DNA of 46,623 nucleotides from an uncultured Clostridia bacterium (GTDB lineage Bacteria > Bacillota > Clostridia > Christensenellales > Aristaeellaceae), in the NCBI GenBank assembly GCA_944362695.1, contig CALVTQ010000173.1, positions 1 to 46,623 on the forward strand, in the 5' to 3' direction. This document shows positions 35,309 to 43,102 of the stretch, in pieces. Each line of letters starts with the position of its first letter. Within the stretch, counting starts at the first letter, position 1. The position numbers and the translations under genes were made by a program. A model generated the notes under the pieces. That model made no database searches. It saw only the letters and a list, made by a program, of their open reading frames with translations, and was not told the DNA's origin.

Positions 35309-35905
35309 TCAGAGCATGATCTCTTTCAATATGTCGTGGAACTGGCCGCCGCAGCGTTCCAGCTCGCCGAGAACCGCGTCGATGCCCTCCGGCTCACGCA
35401 TCCAGTTTTCGGCGGTAACGTCCGCGCCGGTGACGGGGCAGACGAGCAGCCTGGCCTCGGGGTAGAGCGTCTGATAATACATCTTGGCGCGGCGGGCGTG
35501 CACGGGCATCACGCACACGATGGCCGTGCGCACGTCGATGTGCGCATCGTCGGTGCGCCTACGGGAATAGATGGCGTTTTGATAGGTGTAGGTCGCCTCG
35601 TCCTCGCGCAGAATGGCCGAATCCGGCACGTCGTTTTCGGTCAGCACATGGCGCATGAACGCCCATTCGGTATCAAAGCGCCCGACGTATTCGCGCGCGC
35701 CGGATTTCTGCCCGGCAAATGCGTCCGTGCCGATGGCATAGCGTCCGGAGGGAAGCACGCGCGGCGCATAGCCCTCGCGATACAGCTTCGCGGCGAGCTC
35801 GGAAGGCTCCGCGTGGCCGTTGCCGGGGACGAAGATGATGTCCGCGGGCGCGGGTTCGTCGCAAAGGAAGATGAAACGCGTGATGTCGTCAATCCATTCG
35901 AGCAT
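35309..35905 (-). CDS. YdcF/ElyC-type (DUF218) protein
   Basis: A 198-residue protein of the DUF218 superfamily. ADIIFVPGNGHAEPSELAAKLYREGYAPRVLPSG and the later REDEATYTYQNAIYSRRR (the conserved Glu with Thr-x-x-N segment) are the family signature. CVMPVHARRAKMYYQTLYP follows. Unlike ElyC/SanA-type members it has no membrane helix. Some relatives act in envelope-glycan or SAM-related functions, but no reaction is fixed. It starts 9 bases after the stop of the GT2 gene upstream, whose last codons contain its Shine-Dalgarno, so it belongs to the glycosyltransferase operon. Confidence 0.82.
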   Translation of the reverse strand: MLEWIDDITRFIFLCDEPAPADIIFVPGNGHAEPSELAAKLYREGYAPRVLPSGRYAIGTDAFAGQKSGAREYVGRFDTEWAFMRHVLTENDVPDSAILREDEATYTYQNAIYSRRRTDDAHIDVRTAIVCVMPVHARRAKMYYQTLYPEARLLVCPVTGADVTAENWMREPEGIDAVLGELERCGGQFHDILKEIML

Positions 35906-35914
35906 GACGGCGCC

Positions 35915-36889
35915 TCACTTTCCTGACGCGAGGCCCACGAGCGTGCCCGTGCCGTAGACGATATGCACGGCGGGGAAGATGAACGGCAGCGTGAGCATGC
36001 AAAGCGCGTTGCCGCAGGGCTGGCTGAGGCCGTCCTTGATGGAGAAAACTAGGTCGAGCAGCAGATACGGCGTCATCAGAATCGCCAGCGGCCACGGTGT
36101 AAACGGCAGCAGAAGCAGGCAGAAGAGCAGCACGGTCACGAAGATCGCCGGGATCATATGGCGAGGGGCAAAGCATTTGGGCTGGATATGCATAGTGCGG
36201 CCGATCCAGTAGCCGTTTCCCCATTTCTGGCGGAGTTGTCCGCGCAGGCTCGTACGTGCGGTGTGGTAGGAGACGATTTCCGGCGAAAAATAGAATTTAT
36301 ATCCGGCCTGACGCATGCGGTAATGCATGTCGTTGTCCTCGGTGCGGCGCAGGCGCTCGTCGTAGAAGCCGACGGTGTTGTAGACGCTGCGCCGGTAGAG
36401 CGCATAGGCCAGCGTGTCGACGTAGCGCGCCTGACCGGCGTTGCGGAACGGGGCCGCGCCGCCGCCGAAGCGCGACGTATCGACCGCGCGGAGCACGGCC
36501 TGCCACGGCGTGCTGACGTCGCCGCCCAAAACGCTGCCGCCGACGATGTCCTCGCCGCGCTCAAGCGCCTCGAGGTTCTTTTGCAGGAAGTTGGCGGGGA
36601 TGCGGGCGTGCGCGTCCAGACGGATGACGGCCTCGCCGCTCGCCTGGCACAGCGCGATGTTGATGCCGCTGGCGAGCCAGCGCTTCTTGTTTTCGAGCAC
36701 CTTGACGGGGAACGGCGCGCGGGCGGCGAAGTCGTCCATGACGCGGCGCGTGCCGTCGGCCGACGCGCTGTCCACAAGCACGGCCTCGAGCTGCGCAGGG
36801 GAGACCGTCTGGGCGAGCAGGTCGTCCAGCAGCTCCGGCAGGCAGTCCTCCGCGTTGTAGGCGACGACGATAAAGCTGATTGTGAGCAT
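35915..36889 (-). CDS. Membrane glycosyltransferase family 2 (ExoA-like)
   Basis: A 324-residue glycosyltransferase. LTISFIVVAYNAEDCLPELLDDLLAQT opens the GT-A fold. LVDSASADGTRRVMDDF is the nucleotide-binding turn, and VIRLDAHARIPANF holds the metal-binding Asp, a variant close to succinoglycan ExoA-type enzymes. RRTEDNDMHYRMRQAGYKFYF is the catalytic-base ED region. Two or three C-terminal helices (AIFVTVLLFCLLLLPF, ILMTPYLLLDLVF) anchor it in the membrane. It starts 5 bases after the stop of the other GT2 gene. Likely role: extension of a lipid-linked or exported glycan. Confidence 0.88.
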   Translation of the reverse strand: MLTISFIVVAYNAEDCLPELLDDLLAQTVSPAQLEAVLVDSASADGTRRVMDDFAARAPFPVKVLENKKRWLASGINIALCQASGEAVIRLDAHARIPANFLQKNLEALERGEDIVGGSVLGGDVSTPWQAVLRAVDTSRFGGGAAPFRNAGQARYVDTLAYALYRRSVYNTVGFYDERLRRTEDNDMHYRMRQAGYKFYFSPEIVSYHTARTSLRGQLRQKWGNGYWIGRTMHIQPKCFAPRHMIPAIFVTVLLFCLLLLPFTPWPLAILMTPYLLLDLVFSIKDGLSQPCGNALCMLTLPFIFPAVHIVYGTGTLVGLASGK

Positions 36890-36894
36890 GGTGA

Positions 36895-37878
36895 TCACCG
36901 CTTTTTCTTGATGGGGGCGACAGGGGAATAGGCGCGGCTGCGGACGCGGTAGCTCGCGATGCCCGGCAGCAGGGCGAAGAACAGCAGCTTCGCCGAGACG
37001 AACGCGCGCGGGCGGCGCTTGGCGATCAGCCAGCCGAGCTGCATCATCTGAATGAACAGGATGGGCAGCAGGAGCACGCTGCCGGCGGATGAGCCGGTCA
37101 TAAGCGAGACGATGCCCGCGATGAGCAGCAGCACGCAGAGCCAATCGAGCGCATAGAACGCGAATTTCTCGCGGTTATGGCGGATATAGGCCTTGACCGA
37201 GCCGTGCGCCATCGCGCAGCGCAGCGCCTGACCCTCGCCGAGGCGGCGGCGCGAGAGCAGCACGGAGAGCGGACTGCGGTTTTCGCGCACCTCGTCGGTA
37301 TGCACGATCATGGGGACGGGGATTTCGAGGATGGAGCAGCCCGCTGCCTTGAGCCGGGCGTGGAGCTCGGATTCTTCGCAGGCGACGGTGTCGGGCGACC
37401 AGCCGCCCGCGCGCTCGAGCGCCTCCTTTTTGATGAACAGCGCGCCGCCGAACTCGGGACACGCGCGCTGGGCCGTGCAGCCGAAGTAGTTGACGCGGTG
37501 GCCGACGATGTGATGGTCGCGGACGTAGACGTCCTCACGCTGGCCGCAGACGGCATCCGCGCCGCCGGGGCCCATGAGCATCATGGCCTTCTCGCAGAAG
37601 CCGGGGCACAGCGCCATGTCGCCGTCGAGGAACAGCAGATACTCGCCCTGTGCCTCTATCGCGCCGACAAAGCGCCCGAGGCCCGGCGTGGGGTCGGTCT
37701 CCTCGAGCAGGAAGCAGCGCGCGCCGAACTTCCCGGCGATGTGCAGACTTCTGTCAGTCGAGCGGGAATCGACGTAGATGACCTCGTGCGAGAGCACGCG
37801 CAGCGAATCGCGGATGCTCTGGAAGCAATGGGCGAGGTGCGTTTCTTCGTTTTTGCCGATCACGATGACGCTGATCAT
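36895..37878 (-). CDS. Membrane glycosyltransferase family 2
   Basis: A 327-residue GT2 enzyme, first gene of the minus-strand glycan operon. MISVIVIGKNEETHLAHCF opens the fold, VIYVDSRSTDRSL follows, and LLFLDGDM gives the DxD metal site. ACPEFGGALFIKKEALERAGGW and VACEESELHARLKAAG are the acceptor and base regions. Two C-terminal membrane helices (ALDWLCVLLLIAGIVSLM and VLLLPILFIQMMQL) and a basic end (KKKR) close it. GGAGG precedes the ATG at 37878. Donor and acceptor unknown. Confidence 0.88.
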   Translation of the reverse strand: MISVIVIGKNEETHLAHCFQSIRDSLRVLSHEVIYVDSRSTDRSLHIAGKFGARCFLLEETDPTPGLGRFVGAIEAQGEYLLFLDGDMALCPGFCEKAMMLMGPGGADAVCGQREDVYVRDHHIVGHRVNYFGCTAQRACPEFGGALFIKKEALERAGGWSPDTVACEESELHARLKAAGCSILEIPVPMIVHTDEVRENRSPLSVLLSRRRLGEGQALRCAMAHGSVKAYIRHNREKFAFYALDWLCVLLLIAGIVSLMTGSSAGSVLLLPILFIQMMQLGWLIAKRRPRAFVSAKLLFFALLPGIASYRVRSRAYSPVAPIKKKR

Positions 37879-37884
37879 CCGGTC

Positions 37885-37913
37885 TTTCCTCCCGACATGA
37901 ACTGTGGTATAAT
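37885..37913 (+). promoter_or_regulatory. Extended -10 promoter of the plus-strand GT2 gene
   Basis: TGG-TATAAT (-10 at 37908-37913) with TTTCCT (37885-37890) at 17 bases. The leader of about 150 bases contains a long hairpin and overlaps the minus-strand leader. Confidence 0.65.
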
Positions 37914-37926
37914 CAAATGTATCCAT

Positions 37927-37966
37927 GAAGACTTTTGTTGTCCGTGATGGCAAGGAAAAGGTCTTC
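37927..37966 (+). other. Long hairpin in the GT2 leader
   Basis: GAAGACTTTT (37927-37936) pairs with AAAA-G-GTCTTC (ending 37966), and TTG-CC/GG-CAA pairs inside. It forms in the leader of the plus-strand transcript and, mirrored, in the antisense leader. Confidence 0.5.
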
Positions 37967-38016
37967 GTGGAGACAATGAGGTTAAAACGTGTTCATATAC
38001 ATAAAACGACAAATCT

Positions 38017-38045
38017 ATTATCGCATAAAACCGGCCGTTTCGCAA
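38017..38045 (-). promoter_or_regulatory. Candidate promoter of the minus-strand GT2-GT2-ydcF operon
   Basis: Minus strand: TTGCGA (38045-38040), 17-base spacer, GATAAT (38022-38017). It faces the plus-strand promoter at 37885-37913. Confidence 0.5.
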
Positions 38046-38071
38046 GGGCTATATCAAAGGAGGGAACGAAG

Positions 38072-39049
38072 ATGCTGCTGAGCGTCATCATCCCGTTTTA
38101 TCATGTGGAAAACTACATCGCCGAATGTCTCGAAGCCGTCGCGCAGCTCCCTGCGCGGGACTGCGAGATCATCCTCGTGGACGACTGCGGCACGGACGCG
38201 AGCGCGGACATCGCGGCGGCGTATGGCGATCAATGCGCCAACATGCGCATCGTGCGGCGCGAGAAAAACGGCGGGCTGTCCGCGGCGAGGAACACGGGCC
38301 TTGCGCAGGCGAGCGGCGAATATATCTGGTTTGTGGACAGCGACGACGTGCCGGTGTCCGATGCGCTGTACATGATGGCGCGTCAGGCGAAGGAGATGGA
38401 ACTCGATGTCGCCAAGGGGCGCTTTGTCTACCTCGACGACCTGACCGGCGGGCAGACGCCCGGCCCGGCGATTCCTGCGACGGACGCGATGACCGGCGGC
38501 GAGCTGTTTGCATCCCAGTGCCGCGCGGATGTGTATGAGCCGATGGTCTGGCAATGCCTGTACAGGCGTACTTATATAGAAGAAACGGGCCTGACAATGG
38601 CCGAGGGGCTGCATTTTGAGGACGAGCTGTTTCAGGCCCCGGCGCTGATTGCGGCCCCGCGTGCGGCGGCATTTGAGCACGTGATTCTGCGCTACCGTCA
38701 GAGGCCGGGGAGCATCATGGGCTCCTTCTACAAGAGCAGCGCGTGGTGCGGGAACTACCTCGAGGTGTGCAGGCGGCTCGATGCGCTGGCAAAGACGCTT
38801 CCAGCGGGCGAGGCGAAGGCTGCGCTCATGCGGCGCGTGGGGCAGATTGCGCTCAGCGTCGTCAAGAACATCCCGGCATATCGCCTGCCGCCGAGGGTTG
38901 CAGCGGAGGCCCTGACATTTGCAAAGGAAAACAAGCGCGAGCTGACGGACTACGCGATACAAAGCGGGGACAGGCTCGTTGCGGCGCAGGGGCGGCTCAT
39001 GCGGCTGTCGGTGACGCTGTTCATGAAGCTGTACGCGCGCAGGGGTTGA
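38072..39049 (+). CDS. Glycosyltransferase family 2 (EpsJ/CapI-like)
   Basis: A 325-residue soluble GT2 enzyme. MLLSVIIPFYHVENYIAECLEAV, IILVDDCGTDASADIAA, KNGGLSAARNTGLAQASGEY and IWFVDSDDV (DxD) are the textbook GT-A segments. LHFEDELFQAPALI supplies the catalytic-base ED. AAAGGAGGG is 8 bases before the ATG at 38072; the frame stays open back to 37925, but that ATG would lie almost at the transcription start. It is divergent from the two membrane GT2 genes and likely works on the same glycan. No membrane helix. Confidence 0.9.
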   Translation: MLLSVIIPFYHVENYIAECLEAVAQLPARDCEIILVDDCGTDASADIAAAYGDQCANMRIVRREKNGGLSAARNTGLAQASGEYIWFVDSDDVPVSDALYMMARQAKEMELDVAKGRFVYLDDLTGGQTPGPAIPATDAMTGGELFASQCRADVYEPMVWQCLYRRTYIEETGLTMAEGLHFEDELFQAPALIAAPRAAAFEHVILRYRQRPGSIMGSFYKSSAWCGNYLEVCRRLDALAKTLPAGEAKAALMRRVGQIALSVVKNIPAYRLPPRVAAEALTFAKENKRELTDYAIQSGDRLVAAQGRLMRLSVTLFMKLYARRG

Positions 39050-39090
39050 ACGTATGCCCAAAAGGCATGGCGGGATATTTTTGATAGGTA

Positions 39091-39120
39091 TTGGATATTT
39101 TGAATCCGCCGTTGTATACT
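39091..39120 (+). promoter_or_regulatory. Promoter of the aldo/keto reductase gene
   Basis: TTGGAT (39091-39096), 18-base spacer, TATACT (39115-39120). Confidence 0.6.
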
Positions 39121-39183
39121 GTCTTTGTCAAAATGTGCTGCGCGGACGATGCCGCGCGTGAACGTACGGAGAGGATGACGGCG

Positions 39184-40314
39184 ATGATTTTGAAGGATTA
39201 TCGGGATATCAAGCTGAGCGCGCTGGGCTTCGGCGCGATGCGCCTGCCCGTGGTAGACGGAAAGGACGGCTGCGTCGATCAGCCCGCCGTGCAGCGCATG
39301 GTCGATATGGCGATGGAGGCCGGTGTCAACTACTTTGACACGGCATGGGGCTATCACGAGGGCCACAGCGAGGAGGCCGTCGGCCGTGCGCTTTCCCGCC
39401 ATCCGCGCGGAAGCTTCTATCTGGCGGACAAGTTCCCCGGATACGACCTGTCCAATATGCCCAAGGTCAAGGAGATTTTCGAGGCGCAGCTTGCGCGCTG
39501 CGGCGTGGAATATTTCGACTTCTACCTGTTCCACAACGTCTGTGAGATGAACATCGACGCGTATCTCGACGACGAAAAATTCGGCATCTATTCCTATTTG
39601 ATGGAGCAGAAGCGAAACGGCCGCATCCGCCATTTGGGCTTTTCCTGCCATGGCGCGATGCCGGTTTTGAAGCGCTTCCTCGAGGCGTACGGCAAGGACA
39701 TGGAATTCTGCCAGATTCAGCTCAACTACGTCGATTGGAGCCTGCAGGAGGCGAAGGAAAAGGTCGAGCTGCTGAATAAGTGGAACATCCCGATCTGGGT
39801 GATGGAGCCCGTTCGCGGCGGGAAGCTGGCGAACCTCGGCGCATCGGACGAGGCCAGGCTGCTCGCGCTGCGCCCGGACGAGAAGCCCGTGGCGTGGGCG
39901 TTCCGCTTTTTGCAGAGCGTGCCGGGCGTCGTCGTGACGCTCTCGGGCATGTCCAATGAACAGCAGATGCGCGAGAACATCGCCACGTTCAGCGAGGAAA
40001 AGCCGCTTGATGAAACGGAAATGCAGACCGTGCTCTCCATCGCGGGGGACATGATGCGCGGCGTGCTGCCGTGCACGGCCTGCCGCTACTGCACGACGCA
40101 TTGCCCGAAGGGCCTTGACATACCGGCGCCGCTCGCGCTTTACAATGAGCACGCCTTTACCGGCGGCGGCTTCATCGCGCCGATGGCCCTGATGGCCGTG
40201 CCGGACGACAAAAAGCCCGCCGCGTGCATCGGCTGCCGCAGCTGCGAGCGCGTCTGTCCGCAGCAAATTCACATTTCTGAGGCGATGCGCGATTTCGCCG
40301 CGCGGCTCGGTTAA
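39184..40314 (+). CDS. Aldo/keto reductase with C-terminal 4Fe-4S ferredoxin domain
   Basis: A 376-residue oxidoreductase. The AKR barrel shows LGFGAMRLP, NYFDTAWGYHEGHSEEAVG (D52, Y57), DKFP (K83) and YLFHNVC (H117), the expected catalytic tetrad. The last ~60 residues carry Cys clusters CTACRYCTTHCPKGLDIP and CIGCRSCERVCPQQIHI, which would bind two iron-sulfur clusters; this fusion is common in anaerobes. Substrate unknown. The ATG at 39184 is preferred because GGAGAGG then has a 9-base spacer; an ATG at 39175 touches the site. It is a single gene with a strong terminator. Confidence 0.92.
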   Translation: MILKDYRDIKLSALGFGAMRLPVVDGKDGCVDQPAVQRMVDMAMEAGVNYFDTAWGYHEGHSEEAVGRALSRHPRGSFYLADKFPGYDLSNMPKVKEIFEAQLARCGVEYFDFYLFHNVCEMNIDAYLDDEKFGIYSYLMEQKRNGRIRHLGFSCHGAMPVLKRFLEAYGKDMEFCQIQLNYVDWSLQEAKEKVELLNKWNIPIWVMEPVRGGKLANLGASDEARLLALRPDEKPVAWAFRFLQSVPGVVVTLSGMSNEQQMRENIATFSEEKPLDETEMQTVLSIAGDMMRGVLPCTACRYCTTHCPKGLDIPAPLALYNEHAFTGGGFIAPMALMAVPDDKKPAACIGCRSCERVCPQQIHISEAMRDFAARLG

Positions 40315-40328
40315 GCGAGATATAACAT

Positions 40329-40371
40329 AAAAAGAACGGGTATCCGCACGAAAACGGACGCTCGTTCTTTT
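40329..40371 (+). terminator. Intrinsic terminator after the aldo/keto reductase gene
   Basis: AAAAGAACG (40330-40338) pairs with CGTTCTTTT (40363-40371), with inner CCG/CGG pairing. The T-run is part of the stem. Confidence 0.8.
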
Positions 40372-40394
40372 ATGCCTTCATCGCTTTCATGTTG

Positions 40395-40443
40395 TGAAAA
40401 TATGTAAGTGAATTTTCATGAAAATCAACTCATGAAATTTTCA
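40395..40443. promoter_or_regulatory. Cluster of TGAAA/TTTCA palindromes upstream of the ECF operon
   Basis: Within 49 bases lie TGAAAAT (40395-40401), the perfect 14-bp palindrome ATTTTCATGAAAAT (40412-40425) and TGAAATTTTCA (40433-40443). The region is AT-rich in contrast to its surroundings. TGAAA...TTTCA symmetry is common for RpiR-family operators, and an RpiR gene ends this operon. A weak promoter (TTTACT 40451-40456, 18 bases, TAACCT 40475-40480) may lie just after it. I found no riboswitch match in 40444-40546. Confidence 0.45.
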
Positions 40444-40546
40444 CATGCATTTTACTTAACTCTGATGGCAGAATTAACCTCGCTGCATCATAATGTCATC
40501 GTCGAAAGAAAAACAACACACTTGAGACGATTGAGGAGGAAATCCC

Positions 40547-41395
40547 ATGGCATCCAACAAAATGCAGCAGGCGAATCAGTCCCAGAAGCTGATGATTTTC
40601 GTGCTGACGATGGCACTGTACGGCCTTGCAACCCTGTTCACCGAGCTGATCCCGAAGTTCCAGGTCGGCATCGTAGAGTTCTCCGTTGAGTTCTTCCTGT
40701 TCATCCCGCTGACGCTGGCGATGCTCTTTGACCCGATGAGCGCGGCGCTGGGCGCGGCGACGGGCGAGCTCGTGTTCAGCGAGATCATGCTCGGCCAGTT
40801 CGGCGGTCTGGGCGAGATCGAGAAGTTTGTGACCGTGACCATCGGCGTGTACGTTGCAGGCCGCCTGGTCGCCGATCCCAAGAACCGCAAGCTCGTGGGC
40901 GTTGCGGCCTTCGCCGGCACCGCGCTGCAGCTGCTGCTTGGCACAATCGTGGATATCCTCAAGGTGCAGTTCGCCATCGAGGATTTTGAGGCCGTCGCCG
41001 GTCTGCCGGAGAGCGTGTTCTTCACCGAGGGCTTCGCGTTCGTGAACGACCTGCTCTTCTCCGGCATCCTGTTCGCGCTGCTGCCGACGCTCTTCCTCGT
41101 GCCGCGTCTGCACGGCAAGATCGAGCCGTTGCTGGGCATGGCCCCGCGCAGCGAGAAGATCAGCCTCGGCAAGCTGAGCGCCAAGGCGGTGCTCGGCTGT
41201 GTGATCGCCTTCGCGGTCGCGATTGCCGCGGAGTTCCTCGCCGAGAACGGCATGGCGATCATCGACTGGGAGGCCGACTGGGCCGAGAGCGGCACGGCGA
41301 TGGCCGTCGCGATGCTGGTCGCCGCGATCGCTTCCGTGGGCGTCGTGCTCGCCATGCGCACCAAGGGCACCAAGGCCGCGCAGAAGGGTGTGTAA
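40547..41395 (+). CDS. ECF transporter S component, substrate unknown
   Basis: A 282-residue membrane protein with about six hydrophobic segments: LMIFVLTMALYGLATLFTELI, VEFFLFIPLTLAMLFDPMSAAL, FVTVTIGVYVAGRLV, LVGVAAFAGTALQLLLGTIVDIL, FVNDLLFSGILFALLPTLFLV, then AVLGCVIAFAVAIAAEFLA and a last TAMAVAMLVAAIASVGVVLAM. It is longer than vitamin-type S components (about 180-200 residues). I identify it as the S component mainly because the ATPase and T genes follow directly, plus its helix pattern. It does not show the motifs of the thiamine, biotin, riboflavin, folate or cobalt S proteins I can recall. GAGGAGG precedes the ATG. Confidence 0.75.
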   Translation: MASNKMQQANQSQKLMIFVLTMALYGLATLFTELIPKFQVGIVEFSVEFFLFIPLTLAMLFDPMSAALGAATGELVFSEIMLGQFGGLGEIEKFVTVTIGVYVAGRLVADPKNRKLVGVAAFAGTALQLLLGTIVDILKVQFAIEDFEAVAGLPESVFFTEGFAFVNDLLFSGILFALLPTLFLVPRLHGKIEPLLGMAPRSEKISLGKLSAKAVLGCVIAFAVAIAAEFLAENGMAIIDWEADWAESGTAMAVAMLVAAIASVGVVLAMRTKGTKAAQKGV

Positions 41396-41401
41396 CGCCG
41401 G

Positions 41402-43102
41402 ATGAACGCAATAGAGATCAACAATCTGACCTATTGCTATCCGGGCTGCGAGCGGCCTACGCTCAAGAACATCACCGTTTCCATCGAAAAAGGGGACTTT
41501 CTGGCCATCGTGGGCAACAATGGCTGCGGAAAGTCCACTTTTTGCAAGACTTTGAACGGGCTGATTCCCCAGTTCATCAGCGGTGATTTTCAGGGCAGCG
41601 TCGTCGCCTGCGGCCTTGATACGCAGGAGGCCGACGTCGGCACGCTGGCCCGCAAGGTCGGATACGTCTATCAGGATTTTGAAAACCAGATCATCAGGCC
41701 GACGGTGCTGGACGACGCGTCCTACGCCTGCCTGAATTACGCGATGCCCGACTACGTGCAGCGCGGCATGACGGCGCTCGAGCAATGCGGTCTGAGCGGC
41801 AAGAAGGACGATTTCATCTGGCAGCTCTCCGGCGGTCAGGCGCACCTTCTGGCCCTGGCGGGTGCGCTGGCGCTCGGGCCGGACGTGCTGATCCTCGACG
41901 AGCCGATCGCCCAGCTCGACCCGCGCCACGCGGACACGATCTATGATCTGCTGCGCGAGTTCAACGAAAAGCACGGCAAGACGATCATCGTCATCGAGCA
42001 TCACACGGAGTACATCGCCGATTACTGCAAGCACGTGATGCTGCTGCGCGACGGCGAGCTGGCGTGGGTGCTGCCCGCACACGAGGCGCTCACGCGCGTG
42101 GACGAATTGCAGGCGAGCAGCATCTTCCCGCCACAGGCGACCATCGCCGCGCACAGGATGAAAAAGCTCGGCGCGCTTGACGAAAAAACGCCGCTGCCCA
42201 TCACCGTCGAGGAGGGCGCGCAGGTCTTCAAGCTCAGGGAAAACGCGCCCGGCCCGGCGAAGACGGAGAGCCGCGCGAGCCTGCTTGAGGCGGCGTCGTT
42301 TCACGATGTGCAGGTCAGCTACCGCAGTGTGAAGGGCGAGCCGCACGTCGTGTTCAAGAACCTCAACCTGACGATCAACAAGGGCGACAAGGTGGCCCTG
42401 ATCGGCAGTAACGGCGCGGGCAAGTCGACACTCATGAAGATGATGGTCGGTCTGCTCAAGCCGCAGAAGGGCGACGTTAAGCTCGGCGGCGAGAGCATCC
42501 GCGATGTGAAGCCCGAGGCGCTCTCCCGCAGGATTTCCATGGTCTATCAGAACCCGGAGGACATGTTCATCAAGGACAGCATCGGCGGGGATATCGCCTA
42601 CGCGATGGAGGTGCGCAAGGTGGAAGGCAGCGCCGCGCGCACCGACGAGCTGCTCGAGCGCTTCCGGCTGACCGAGCTGCGCGAGCGCGACGGGCGTCTG
42701 CTCTCCGGCGGACAGATGCGCCGCGCGAGCCTGGCCATCGGCGTGGCGCTCAATCCGGGCATCCTGCTGCTCGACGAGCCGACGGCGAACCTGGACATCG
42801 CCACGCGCAAGGAGATCATGCGCACGCTGGAGGACATGAAGGACATCACCGAGACCGCCGTCATCGCCACGCACGACATGCAGCTCGTGTGCGAATGGGC
42901 GGAGCGGATCATCGTGCTGTGCGGCGGCGAGGTTGTGGCCGACGGCACGCGCGACGAGATTTTCGGCAATGCGGACGTGATCAAAAAGGTCGGCATCCGC
43001 TCGCCGGAGATCTTCTCGCTGGGTCAGGCGATCGACAAAGACGCGCTTTGCTACACGATCGACGAGTTCCTTGAACGATTTGAGGGGAGGACGAACGCTT
43101 GA
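41402..43102 (+). CDS. ECF transporter ATPase, fused tandem A-A' protein
   Basis: A 566-residue protein with two ABC ATPase domains. Domain 1 has Walker A GNNGCGKST (near residue 38), signature LSGGQ and VLILDEP. Domain 2 has GSNGAGKST (near residue 336), LSGGQMRRASLAIGVALNPGILLLDEP and an ATHD switch. A ~70-residue linker joins them, as in YkoD-like proteins. Both domains look catalytically complete. It powers uptake by the S and T membrane partners encoded on either side. It starts 6 bases after the S gene, and its stop overlaps the TTG start of the T gene. Confidence 0.93.
   Translation: MNAIEINNLTYCYPGCERPTLKNITVSIEKGDFLAIVGNNGCGKSTFCKTLNGLIPQFISGDFQGSVVACGLDTQEADVGTLARKVGYVYQDFENQIIRPTVLDDASYACLNYAMPDYVQRGMTALEQCGLSGKKDDFIWQLSGGQAHLLALAGALALGPDVLILDEPIAQLDPRHADTIYDLLREFNEKHGKTIIVIEHHTEYIADYCKHVMLLRDGELAWVLPAHEALTRVDELQASSIFPPQATIAAHRMKKLGALDEKTPLPITVEEGAQVFKLRENAPGPAKTESRASLLEAASFHDVQVSYRSVKGEPHVVFKNLNLTINKGDKVALIGSNGAGKSTLMKMMVGLLKPQKGDVKLGGESIRDVKPEALSRRISMVYQNPEDMFIKDSIGGDIAYAMEVRKVEGSAARTDELLERFRLTELRERDGRLLSGGQMRRASLAIGVALNPGILLLDEPTANLDIATRKEIMRTLEDMKDITETAVIATHDMQLVCEWAERIIVLCGGEVVADGTRDEIFGNADVIKKVGIRSPEIFSLGQAIDKDALCYTIDEFLERFEGRTNA

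Noticed and set aside
37925-38071. N-terminal 49-codon extension of the plus-strand GT2 gene
   Set aside because: The upstream ATG would lie about 5 bases from the predicted transcription start with no ribosome-binding site, whereas 38072 has AAAGGAGGG and matches the GT2 family start.
40444-40546. Riboswitch before the ECF transporter genes
   Set aside because: ECF operons often have one, but I see no TPP, FMN, cobalamin, folate or preQ1 core in this stretch. It cannot be fully excluded without a covariance-model search.
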